This document shows, piece by piece, positions 46,077-57,200 of a DNA stretch of 64,000 nucleotides. How positions within the stretch are numbered: position 1 is the first letter of the stretch; each line of letters opens with the position of its first letter. The stretch is from Daphnia carinata (taxonomy: Eukaryota > Arthropoda > Branchiopoda > Diplostraca > Daphniidae), in the NCBI RefSeq assembly GCF_022539665.2, contig NC_081332.1:5161803-5225802 (forward strand), given 5' to 3'. The translations under genes and the position numbers were made by a program. The notes beneath the pieces were generated by a model, which saw nothing but the letters and a program-made list of their open reading frames with translations, was not told where the DNA came from and searched no databases.

Positions 46077-48218
46077 GCAACTTTAAAAAGGCACAATAGC
46101 CCTTTCAAAAGTTGCCGTCAACCCAGGCAGGGGGAGACACTGCCTTGTTGACCCACCGGGGAGATTACCCGGTGATTGGCTAAGAGAAGCCGGAAGAAGA
46201 GCTGAAGATTTGGAACATTTTTACAGGAGCGATTAACCTTTAGTTCGGATTTGTGGGTAGCCACATCGCCCTCCGTGAACACATCATCGGACTAAGCGGC
46301 ACCCCACGTCCCCTTTCCGGCCAGAGCCCTCCAAACCTCGGTATATGTTGTTTTTATATATACCGTACAGTAGGGGCATGACCCCCTACGGGCTTATTAC
46401 GAGTCAAGGGGAAACGGGGCTTCAGAAAAGAAGGGAGCCCAGATATGCACTTCAATTTTTTTAATATCAAATACCGTCTGGGGAATCCGAATTAAGTATA
46501 GAAATGTCATGTCATCCATCCAATCAATACAATTTATTCAGTGTCTTGCCCCAACCAAGAATTTTTTCAGATCCAATGTTACTATTAACCTATATTGAGA
46601 AAAGAAAAACAACACCATTAAACATATCAATTGTTGATCATGTGACTTACATGACTTATAGATTCAACTTCTGGCAGAAGCTTGGGACAGGACATACAAA
46701 TTGCAGATGAAGATCATTGTAAAAGGCTCTTGAATGATAAAATAGCACCCCTAGAATGTTGCATTGTTGATAGTTGTGTTCCCAGTATACTGAAAATCCT
46801 TTCCTATTGGATAAATTTTTGTTTTGTAGATTAGACATGGTTGGCAAAAAGGAAGAGAAAAGCTTCATCATAAATTCAAAAAATTGTCAAGAAAATTCCT
46901 TTCATACCTAAAGAGTCCATGTATGCTGTTCAGCGCTGCAATGCCAGTGAAGTGAAACATCTTTACGGCCATTTAAGTACCCAGCTTCACCAACACTCTG
47001 AGCGTAAAGGACAAGTTGTTCTTTAGCAAGGGAAGCAGAATTATTTAAAGCTTCTAGCTGTGACAGAACTATAAAGGATTGCTGTTATACAGGATTCATT
47101 CACACAAGATGGTACTTCTCATTAGACAATGTGCATACTCTATTACTTTACCTCATACCTTAATGGTAATGCACTCTCAAGTGTTTTTTCAACTTAGGCT
47201 GACTCTTCCATCCTGTAACACTTCCAGACTTGACTTGATCCCCTGCTAAAATTCTGTGAATGCAAAATAATAGCATTAAAAATACTTTTTCAATAGACAA
47301 AAAACCGAAAAGTACCTAATTCATGTTTTATGTTGAACTCGTGCCACATCTCGGTTTCCGTACCACACCCATTTTCGGCCCAAATACGGTCCCACAATTG
47401 TTCAATTCCTTCGCTGCATGGACTTATTACTAACGATTCTTTTAGTGCAGCACTAACAGAATTTAAATTTAACACACTGTCAGGTGGTGGACTGAATAAC
47501 TAAACAAGAAATAATTGTTTGTTAAAATTCTATACTTATTTTGAATTCTTATTTGAAAAGGTTAGGTACCTGACTGTGTTCGACTAATGCCAACTCATCC
47601 TCACGTTCAGTTAGGGAAGAGTTTTGAAAAACCTCCTTCACTGTTTGGAAACTGTTCCGTTCCAATTTGTTCTTGCCCCCTAGCTGAGCTTGTAGACTCA
47701 AAATTTGAGCTACAAAACACAAATGAATAAAAGCAAATAAATAGAATCATTACGTATTAGGCCTTACCATCCTTAGCTTTGCTGTTATCTAATATTTTGT
47801 GTTGTTCCAATAATTGGGCCTGCAGCTTCATAATTTGATCTAATAAACAATAATTAATAATTGAAAACCAATATAATAATGTTTATACTTACCATCCTTT
47901 TGTTGTAGTATCTTATCCATTTTTCAATTGTTCCTCCAGCCACGCGTTATTCTCTCCATCCACGCTACTGAACTAACTGCGAATGGCATCCAATGGACTG
48001 AAATTGCCTACGCCAGTTATAACGAGTCTGAGCGGTAGATGGCTACGTGTCGGAAAAAAAGGAAAAAGTGGGATTTATTTTTTTTTTTTGGCGAAATTTT
48101 TTTTACAGCTATGGCCATCTAGCGGTCAAATTTGAATGAAGTCTCTCAACACAACTTTACATATTCTAGCCCTGTAAATATATAATTTTTTTAATTAATA
48201 ACTTTATTTGATTAAACT
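46077..48218. repeat. Right arm of the large palindrome
   Basis: Reverse complement of 43004-45145 without internal indels in the coding part. It ends in the terminal inverted repeat, but most of the foldback segment present on the left is missing here. Confidence 0.85.
47316..47920 (-). CDS. Unassigned coiled-coil protein encoded in the palindrome arm, right copy
   Basis: Mirror image of the gene at 43302-43906: exons 47893-47920, 47768-47839, 47570-47709 and 47316-47499, with the same splice sites and the same translation where compared. Two identical genes pointing toward each other across a common spacer would produce convergent transcripts that are complementary outside the coding region. 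Confidence 0.55.
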
Positions 48219-48883
48219 ATATTTTTTTTGGCGAAATTTTTTTTTTTTTTGTGTAAAACGGATTGCCATATATATATAGCCTTCCCACTTTTGCAATTTT
48301 CATTAAATTCTAGATTTCATTTAAAATATATTATTTCGATTAGAAATTCATCGCTGATCACGACAATCCGTTTCATTTTTATATTGGGTGAATACTTTTT
48401 GAATTAACCGTAAAAAACAGAAAGTCAGGCTTATTTTGTCGGGCTTAAAATTTTTTCCTCTTAAAAAATTATATCGTTAAATCTAGATAATTATACATGA
48501 TTCTGATTTAAAATTTAACAAGGAACACGAAAATGAAATTTGTTTTTACGTAGAGTTTATAGTTTTTGAATAATCAAAGAAGTTTGATGTGTCACGCTAG
48601 CGCTGTAGCGTACTGGCGCGCTAGTGATGGTTTCCATTCGTACCTAATTTTGTATTTTAGATTACTCAAAACAAAGCTAAGAAGAGCGCCTCTCAGACCG
48701 CTCCATTGCTGCCGTGGGCATACAGATTTAACCATAGCGTTCACTGTGCTTGCGTTGCCAGTCTACATTTTTCTCCGGTACACGAAGTAATCTCGTTGTC
48801 TGCTTCTTCTAGTTCTTTCTTTTGTACCTCGTGCATTAGATACGTTTGACGTCTAATTCTTCGCCCCTAGATCTTTCAACAAT

Positions 48884-49543
48884 ATGTCTGGTAACCAAGA
48901 ACGTACCTATTTGATGATCAAGCCTGATGGTGTCCAACGAGGACTAGTCGGCGAAATCATCAAGAGATTCGAACAGAAAGGCTTCAAATTGGTTGCACTC
49001 AAGTTTGTCCAGGTATGTACGTGAGTAGTTGCGATCATATAGGTAGTCATCAGTTATGCTAACTTAACATTGCTTGACGCCTTATCATATAGCCTACCGA
49101 GGAACTGTTGCAAAAACATTATGCCGATTTATCTGGTCGTCCTTTCTTTCCTGGTTTGGTTAAATACATGGCATCTGGACCAGTTGTTGCTATGGTAAGT
49201 TGTTTTCTTAACTTCAAATTGATTGGTTTTATTGTTTTGTTAACATTTTAGGTCTGGGAGGGGTTGAATGCAGTCAAAACTGGTCGTCAAATGTTGGGTG
49301 AAACTAACCCTGCCGACTCCAAACCTGGTACTATCAGAGGAGATTTCTGCATCCAAGTTGGAAGGTATGGTCCAGAAATTGAACTATGTATTAATTGCAT
49401 ACACATTGCTTTTTATTAATAGGAACATTATGCATGGATCTGACTCTGTTGAAAGTGCCAACAAGGAGATTGCACTTTGGTTCAAGGACGAAGAACTTGT
49501 GTCTTGGCAGCCAGCTGATAAATGCTGGGTCTATGAAGATTAA
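48884..49543 (+). CDS. Nucleoside diphosphate kinase, copy 2
   Basis: Four exons (48884-49012, 49093-49194, 49252-49364, 49423-49543) encode a protein identical in length, and apparently in sequence, to copy 1, including the catalytic NIMHGSDS. All offsets to copy 1 are exactly 7742 nt, so the three introns have the same lengths. Introns 2 and 3 and exon 3 look identical, and intron 1 differs at only a few positions. The first ten codons differ by silent changes, and the sequences before the ATG and after the stop are unrelated. The gene appears fully functional. Confidence 0.96.
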
Positions 49544-50146
49544 AGTTTTTGAATGTGTGCTCTTGATTAGTCCAATTTAATGAAATATGAGCATGTGAAA
49601 CCAATAAACATTCTATCAAAAATGTTGACCAATTTGAAATGTGGAATTTAGTGATTTAATGCCAATTTGAATTTGGTTATTGTAACCGACGATATATTAC
49701 CCGTATAAGCCTACAAGTGATTGCTGAACGGCATTTTTCTCATTTCTCTTCACACTATAATTTCTACATTTTTGTAACGTACCTGTAGTAATGAATAACT
49801 TGTTCATATGATTCTTTTACCTCTCCAAAAGCTAAATGCATTTTTAAGAACCCATAATTTTACATAATGGCTTCAGTTGTCTGGGTAAAAATTACTACGA
49901 TATACGATTTACTCTGTATAACATATTAATGCTACTTCGGTCAATAAAACATTGGAGGTGAGAAAAAGAAGTTTTCAGTTGACATTAAGAATCATCCTTG
50001 GGCAAACGGCGATTCACTATTTGTTGCTAAAAAGAACGATCCTCGGACACTACAATTGACGTGATGAGCGCGATTATTTTATACCGAATAACAGTAGCTA
50101 CGTTAGTAATGTGATGGCAACCGTGAACAAGATAATCTAGAGCTAC
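49544..50146. other. Intergenic stretch
   Basis: It holds the 3' region of NDPK copy 2, with an AATAAA-type signal (CCAATAAACATT) near 49600, and the 3' flank of the lipase gene. No other gene is supported. Confidence 0.5.
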
Positions 50147-51486
50147 TTACTTCACTGAAACTGGTTCGCCCATTAACGTACTGACGTTTTCTTGGCAATC
50201 TCCATTCTCATAATTTTCCCACAAATCACACCGAAACGCATTGAAACCTAACGGGCTGTTGATAGATTCCGTATAAAGGTCCACGACGCGACAATGATTG
50301 CAACATTCTGTACCATTTGAAAATACATTAGTATACAATAAAGTCTTCTAATACTAATTTTATATCGGTCGGGTAATAACAGTAAATAAAATTTATGGCC
50401 ATACCAGTGTCAGGTACTGGACATCCAGCTTGAAATAGACCACCATTCGGATAGAAATCTGCATGTCCAGTCATATTCACAAAGGCGACGTAGGTATGAA
50501 TGATGTCGACGAAAACAGCGTCTGTTGTATCTAGCCGATTATCAATTGCATCAAGTGGGAAATCATCTGATGCCGGATCCAAACCTAACCAGAAGAAGGC
50601 AAGAAAATGGACAAGTTTAATTGTTATACAGTTTCAAGATGATAGGGGACGATCTCACCAGTGATTCTTGGCAATATTCCAGAGGTTATTGCTGCTCCAG
50701 CGTTTCCAACTACATGAGCCTACAAGAAAAAAAATTTTCTGAAGTTTCCTGTGCTTAACTTTTCTTATTCAACTTGGAAACATATCAACCCCCATGCTGA
50801 ATCCGATCAAGTGAAACGCTAAAAGCGGTGTTCCTTGACTAACGAGGAAATCTACAAATGCCCCAGTTGCAGCTCCAGCTATGGGTACATTGATTAAGGA
50901 AACAGTTTCATGGTCACCTTCAGCTAGAACAGACCAGTCCACTGAAATAAAATTACAGTCCTCCTGGAGTAGGTATTCTGCCAATATATTTTGGTTTCAG
51001 AATAAGAGAAGTTTGCATTCAAGTCATCTTCCTGCTGGTATCTAATATTATTCGTTCGACTTTGCTTAACTTAAGGCTCACCATCTTTAGACAAATATCC
51101 TTGGTCTGGAAAACCACCCCAGCCATGTGCAAATATTTTAGTTGGAAGACTTTTGTTATAATTTGATTGTTCTAGTAATGAAACATTGTTTAGTTGTAGA
51201 ATGTAGGCCTCATTTATATTTTTTCTGTTTAAATTTCAACTATATAGTTATGAAAATGAAAAAATTATTGTGATGTGAATACCTGGTAAAGAGCTGGTAA
51301 AGTACAGTATCAGGGCCGATATCACTGGAGACTGCTCATCCAAATTTTCAGAAATGTCAAAATACTTAGTTATTTATCAATTCACAATCACAATTTTTTA
51401 TTACCTTTAACAACACAGAGTTGAGTAACTAAGATTATTACCTGAATTGCAAACATAATCTTTTTGTAAGTTTTAAAGAGTGACAT
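50147..51486 (-). CDS. Pancreatic-type (triacylglycerol) lipase family protein
   Basis: Seven exons (51442-51486, 51283-51331, 51082-51171, 50790-50977, 50659-50719, 50405-50584, 50147-50307) keep one frame to 257 residues. The N terminus has a hydrophobic stretch (ISALILYFTSSLPG) that can act as a signal. Then come the lipase-family IFAHGWGGF segment, the nucleophile elbow GFSMGAHVVGNAG (catalytic Ser), the catalytic Asp region GLDPASDDF, and the catalytic His in CCNHCRVVDLYTESI. The complete triad indicates an active secreted lipase or phospholipase. The protein is shorter than the usual 300-340 residues, mainly before the HGWGG segment, so an upstream exon may have been missed or the N terminus may be reduced. 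It has no PLAT domain, like insect lipases and yolk-protein relatives. Confidence 0.85.
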
Positions 51487-52870
51487 CGTCGACGCGTGAA
51501 CGTGTCTTAATGCAAATGTCGTATGTGTAAATAAAGAAAAAAATTTCATGTTTCAGATGTTTAGCTTCAAAATTGCCTATCACGTCAAATAGGTACCTGA
51601 AATGTCGATAGGGCAGATAATTGCCATGGTAATATCAGAATGCTGTAAGTTTTCCCATTATCACCTTAGAAACAAAACTGAACTGTTAGGACACATCTGC
51701 ACGAAACGTAGCACGTAGCACATGGCTGACTCCACTGTCACACGAGGATCGAGCTTGGAACACCAAGAAGCATAAATCCTTTTCCATTTTTGAATTTTCT
51801 GCTTATGCAAAGATTGCTCATCTTATTTACTCTGAAGGATTGTGCTAAACAGTAGCCTTTCAATAATCTAACAGAAAAAGCCTTTAGTCGCCAATGTCAC
51901 ATTTCGGTAGTGACGAAGTTTCACTTTGTTGGTCTTTATTTAATCTGACAGTACTCACAGATGTACAGTATAGTACAATCCGGTTTTTTATTAATAACAA
52001 CATACGTGTATTTTTTTCACCTTAATCTGGTTTTATACAAATCGCTTGGAGGAGATAAGGCAAACTCATAACACAAGTTAAACGTTTTGGAAAGAAGCGC
52101 ACTGGGTTTTTAGCAGTAATGTGTTCCACGACGAATAAAAATCATATGAAAAAAAGTACAATACTGCGTCACGGTACAAAGACGAGGTTATTGCAACAGT
52201 GTCCCTCCAGTGGATTAGCACAGTTTATGATAAAGAAGAAAACAGTTGGACTTAAATCTAGCGTGAGTCATCGAATAATTAATGAATTGGACTGACAATA
52301 AGAGTTGCATAAGGAAATCGGGAGGGAGAGAAGCAGCAAAGAATCCCTTCCAAAAATCAAAAACAAAACAATAAAATTGAAGCACCAAGGGTCACCGTGG
52401 AGACGAAGATGACCGAGCGTGACCTGCACCACCCAATTTTTTTCAAGAAGTCGGGGGAATTTGAGTGAAATCGAAAAAAATCATTGTATGCAACAGCGTA
52501 AAAGAAAATAGAAAATGCACACGACAATAAATGTAGACGGTTTACTTACAACCACCGCCCAGATAAACTGTGAGAGTTTCGTTAATTCGTCATCACTCCC
52601 GAACGACTATATACCGCAGACGAGTGAATGGCTGTACAACAAATCATTACAAGTGGGTTAAACTCTCAAAGTTACTCTGGGCGACTGACGATGCTTCCTC
52701 AATCGTCAAACCAAGAATTCATTTTTTTTTTTTGTTTCACATATGGCCTTTCACTTTTTTATGCAAAGCTGCTAAAGTTTGATTTTTTAAAAAAAGATAA
52801 ACAACTCTTTTTGAACTCCATTTCTCCTATGGAAATTGACACACTATTCTAGTATCCGTCAATAGGGATT
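51487..52870. other. Intergenic stretch
   Basis: It covers the lipase promoter and the 3' untranslated region of the dumpy-type gene. No coding exon, RNA gene or repeat could be supported. Confidence 0.5.
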
Positions 52871-54257
52871 TTAAGAAAGGTAATCCGGTGACGGCTCGGC
52901 CAGTGGCTCTGGCGTCGTGAAGAGCGGATTAGGGAATTCGGCCGGATGGGGAAGAGGACCATCGATCTTGGGCCGTCTCCTGTAGGCCATTAACCAACAG
53001 GAAACTGCCACTGCGACGGCTACCAGTGCTAGTAATGCGGTGATGATGAGCGCGATGATGAAACCCATCGTCGAAACGCAAACTTCTTGTCGCACAACAT
53101 CGGGTGCTGTCAAAACATTTAAAGGTTACAATCAATTTTCTCCTCTTGAATACTAACCGCTAAGTGTAAACTTACCTTCTGTTGGAGCACTGAACCTCTC
53201 TTCTCCACCACGGTCCAATGCCAAGATGGAATTAGACTGGACCATGATTTCTTCGCGCAGTTGGCCGGCAATGACTGATTCGCGGATTTCTACTTCAGTT
53301 AAGTTGGTCGTTCTTGGTGTCAGGTTCTCGACATCAGCCTGGCGACGGCGACGACGACCGTAAGCGTCACTTCCATCGCAGTTGACCTGTTGTATGTTAT
53401 GTTAATTAAACGGCTGTAAGATCATCGAGTATTGTATTTAAAATAATTACCGGTTGGCATCTGCCAAAGCAAACGCGGATGTTGCACTGGAACCGAATGT
53501 TGTCGCTGGCCGGGAATTTGAAAGCGTTGAAAGTGGAGACGAGAGTTCGTGTTTCTGGATGTTGTGTCCAAGCTCCGAATATAGTGGGATCAGTGGGGCA
53601 TCCGTTCTCGTCCGTAACCAAATGAGTGTTGTTGTTGTCGGTCACGGCGTAACAGCTACGGGCAAAGCCTCCGTAAATACCTTTTCGTAAAAAAAAATAA
53701 ACAATAAATTCAATAACTAAAACAAAATCCTGATATTTAAATCAGTCGTCCACTTACCGATTGGCTGGACTTCGACTTTGAGCATAAGAGTGTCTCCGAT
53801 GACGGCACTGCGCACTTCCTGACCAGATGGCAAGCAGATCTTCATGGTGCAAACGGGCGGTGGGCCGGTGTTGGAAATAGTGCCGGCCGTCGTCAACATG
53901 GAAACGTTGAAACCAACCGTGACCGTTTTCTCTGGTGTATCGTAGACGCAACGGACTTGGTAAGCCTGGGCTTTGAACGTCATCAACTTCGGATGTTTCT
54001 GGATGACCAAGATGAAAGAGGCCTCTCCGTTCTCCAGCACCAATCCACAAGTGTCGAACCGGACCTATTTTTAGAAAAAACCAAACATTTTATTATACAA
54101 CGAAAACTGTGATGAAAAATTAAGAATTTTATACCTTGTAATCGATGCTGCCGACGTCGCGTTTAGCGTCAAGGACCCGGCGGCAGTTTTCGTCCTTGGA
54201 GTGTCCCTTGACGTAGAGAACGCCATCGAAACCGGCTGTGCCGGTGTGGATATCGAC
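52871..54257 (-). other. ZP domain, furin-type site and membrane anchor of the dumpy-type gene
   Basis: The coding sequence after the TAG is fully conserved. It runs from VDIHTGTAGFDGVLYVKGHS through VLVIQKHPKLMTFKAQAYQ and VGFNVSMLTTAGTISNTGPP, the ZP-N and ZP-C halves with regularly placed cysteines. A basic YGRRRRQADV site follows, a linker, and the membrane span. ZP domains polymerise after cleavage at such a consensus furin site. Exon borders and frame are intact throughout this part, which argues against long-standing loss of function. Confidence 0.88.
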
Positions 54258-57200
54258 CTAAACGCGATCAGCTAGACAGTTGACAACGATCTCTGGGCGC
54301 GGGAAGTCGGTACGTAAAGGTGTTCTTTCAGGAACGCAACCAGATTCATCATCTTTGAAAGCGTGTCCGCGGATACAAGCGCAAATGGCCCGATGGTCAG
54401 CGGCGCGACACTCCGAGTTGGGATAGCAGACCCGTTCGGCGCAAGGATCGCGACATGTGGTGTTACAATACTTGTCGTCCGGGCAGTCGTCGTTGCTGAC
54501 GCATTCCGGCAGCAAAACTGGGCTGACGCAAGTTCCAGACGGGCCCTCGACTAGACCCTTGTCAGGATCGCAGATGCAAGTTCCGTTGGGAGCCAGGATC
54601 AGATTGCGGAGCGGGTCGCAGAGGCACGTACCATTTGGCATCTTAATGAAACCCTCGGTAACTTCACATTCTTCTTCGACTTCAGGGACAGCGACTTTGA
54701 CACATTCAATCGCAGCATAGCCGGTCGTTCCAGGTGGACAGACGCACACCATGGTACGGTAAGGCGATGTGGGTTTGACTTCACAGACGGCCGACGGAGC
54801 GCAAGGTTTGAGAGCTTCGCAAGGATCTTTGCATTCGCGGTTGATGCAGGCTTCTAGAGAAGGACAGTCCGTATCGGCTCTACATCCCAATTCGATATCA
54901 ACGCGAGTACAAGCTGTTTCAGGTGACCCTTGAATCCTGGCGGGCAATCGCAGACGGCCGTGTGGTTGAATGGTTTGCATTCCTGTTCGACAGCGCAAGC
55001 GTCCGGCATTGAGCAAGGATCAGTGCAAAAACCGTTGAAACAGGCTCGATCCGTCGGGCAATCATTGGTGTTGGTACAGCCGATAGCTTTGCAGCCGGCG
55101 TTCGGATTGCCCTTTGTTCCAGGTGGACATTCACACACGGGCTTGTGGTTAATTCCTTGACAAACCGCTCCGCTTTCGCAGGTGGCCGGCAAGCAGACGT
55201 GTTTGCACTGTCCGTTGACGCAAGCGTGTGTTCCAGGGCATTCCTCGTCTACAGTGCATCCCACTTTGTAGCAAGCTACTAATGGATCGCCAGTCATTCC
55301 TTCACGACATGCGCAGACTGGTTTGCGATTGATGACACGACAGATGGAGTCAGGAGCGCAGTCGCAAGGACTTTCGCAAACACCATTACGGCAAGCCTCT
55401 TCAGCAGGACATTCATCGTCAGCCTTACAACCAGTGACTTGGGATGGTGATTCGCCTGTCACGGCAGAGATACAACGGCTGTTCTCGTCCGCGAAGCTGT
55501 CCGGTGGACATTGACATACGACGGTACGTAATGGGGAGCTGTCTACTACGCTGCAAAGTTGTCCAGTGTCACCGCAGGGATTGACACCACAAGGATTGAC
55601 GCATTTGTTACTGATGCAGACCTCTTTGCTGGGACATTCAGGATCTGAACGACATTCAGGGCGAGGTGGACTGGCCGTAACGATTGGTGGATCTATCCAA
55701 AAAACAAATGTAAATTTAGAGATTTTTGTGGTTGGTCGACATATTTCATTGTAATTAACCTTCAATACAACGGACGAATGGATTTCCGCGTTGACCTGGC
55801 GGGCAATCGCACATGGCTTGATGGTCTTTGCCGGTACAGGTAGCCGCCGGAGCGCAGGTGATGGTTTCGCAGACTTTAACGCAGACGCGGTTGAGTCGAT
55901 CGCAAACTTCCTCGGAGGCGCAGTCGTCGTGGCTCTGGCAGCCGACAGGGATGCAAATGACGGTGGGATTGCCTTGCATACCAGCCGGGCAGTAGCACTG
56001 AGGCCGATGGAGAGTGACGCGGCACAGAGCGTTAGTTCCGCACTGATCGCCACCGAAGACGCAGGGATTCAAACATTTGCCAGTGATGCAAGCGCGGTCC
56101 GACGGGCAATCGTCATCTCGTTCACATTCAGCTTCAAAATGAATGGCAAAAAATTAGAATAATGAGCTATTAATTTTGCCATTTAATTTAATAATTACGT
56201 CGGAAGCATTTGATTTGTGGATCACCACCCCAGCCATCTGGGCAGAAGCAAACAGGTCGATGTTGTTGGGTGCGACAGACGGCATTGTCACCGCAAGGAT
56301 TGCCGATGACGCAAGGATCTTGACAAACTTGTTGTTCGCAGGCTTTGTCCAATGGGCATTCAGGATCGGATCGACATTCGACCTCCACCTTGGGAACTGT
56401 TTCAAATTGATCGATTATTTCTGATTACTAAATGCATTTAACCAAATAATACAGTTTCATCCACCAAGAAAGAAAAGAGAACAATTCCAAACGTGCGAAA
56501 ACCAATGACCACATAACACCGTTCGACCGTGCCCCGCAAGACGTGCTATTGCGCAAAATGCGTGCAATAGGTAGTAGGACACAAACCTGCGTCGCACTGG
56601 CTCCAAGGATTGCCTTTGGTGCCGTTGGGACAGTGGCAATGGGCTTGGCGCTCGAATGGCTTACAGATGGCGCTTGGGGGACAAGGGTTGTTTACGAAGC
56701 ACGGGTTTTGGCATTGACTGTCTAGGCACGAGTTGATCTTATTGCAGTCCACGTCGGCCAGACAGAGGCGGGCAGGACGTGGATTAGCTGTGTAGCGTTG
56801 GTATCACCCGCGGTAGCAATTTTTTTTTAATAGCAAGGTTTGATTTTTGGATTAGTTTTGGCATTTTTACATTATGTGTGCAACGCGCGTTAATTAGCTC
56901 TGTGCTACTAGTTGGGTTGATGGATTATTTTCATTTATCTTTGCATATGTTATAGCAACTAGGATTTAAATTATGACTTTGTTTCATTATGTTTAATAGG
57001 CTTATTGGCGCACCTTCACCAAATTCGCCGTATGTAAAAAGGCTTTTTTGTTTAGATTGCAAAATTAATTCCGGCTTACCTTGATAGCAGTTGATGTTGG
57101 GATTGCCGGTGAAATCTTCAGGGCAAGTACATTTGGGTTGATGTCCGACCACAGTGCAGATGGCATTGTTAGCGCAAGGGTTGGCAACTGTGCAAGGGCT

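Larger units (their letters stand above)
42457..48266. mobile_element. 5.8-kb palindromic mobile element with terminal inverted repeats
   Basis: The ends are inverted copies of GCAATCCGTTTTAC (42457-42470, and its complement at 48253-48266), followed on both sides by A/T runs and TTTCG(G/C)C. Inside lie a hairpin-forming left segment (about 42465-43149), a left arm (about 43004-45145), a spacer (45146-46076) and a right arm (46077-about 48218). The right arm is the exact reverse complement of the left. Matching positions add up to 91222 over most of the arms, with a 3-nt shift in one A run. Each arm carries the same spliced gene. I do not recognise a transposase domain, so the class is open. 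A clear target-site duplication was not identified, although both flanks are TATA-like. It sits exactly between two NDPK paralogues. Confidence 0.7.

Noticed and set aside
41142-49543. Plain tandem segmental duplication of the whole NDPK locus
   Set aside because: Sequences before the ATG and after the stop of the two copies are unrelated, so only the gene body is shared.
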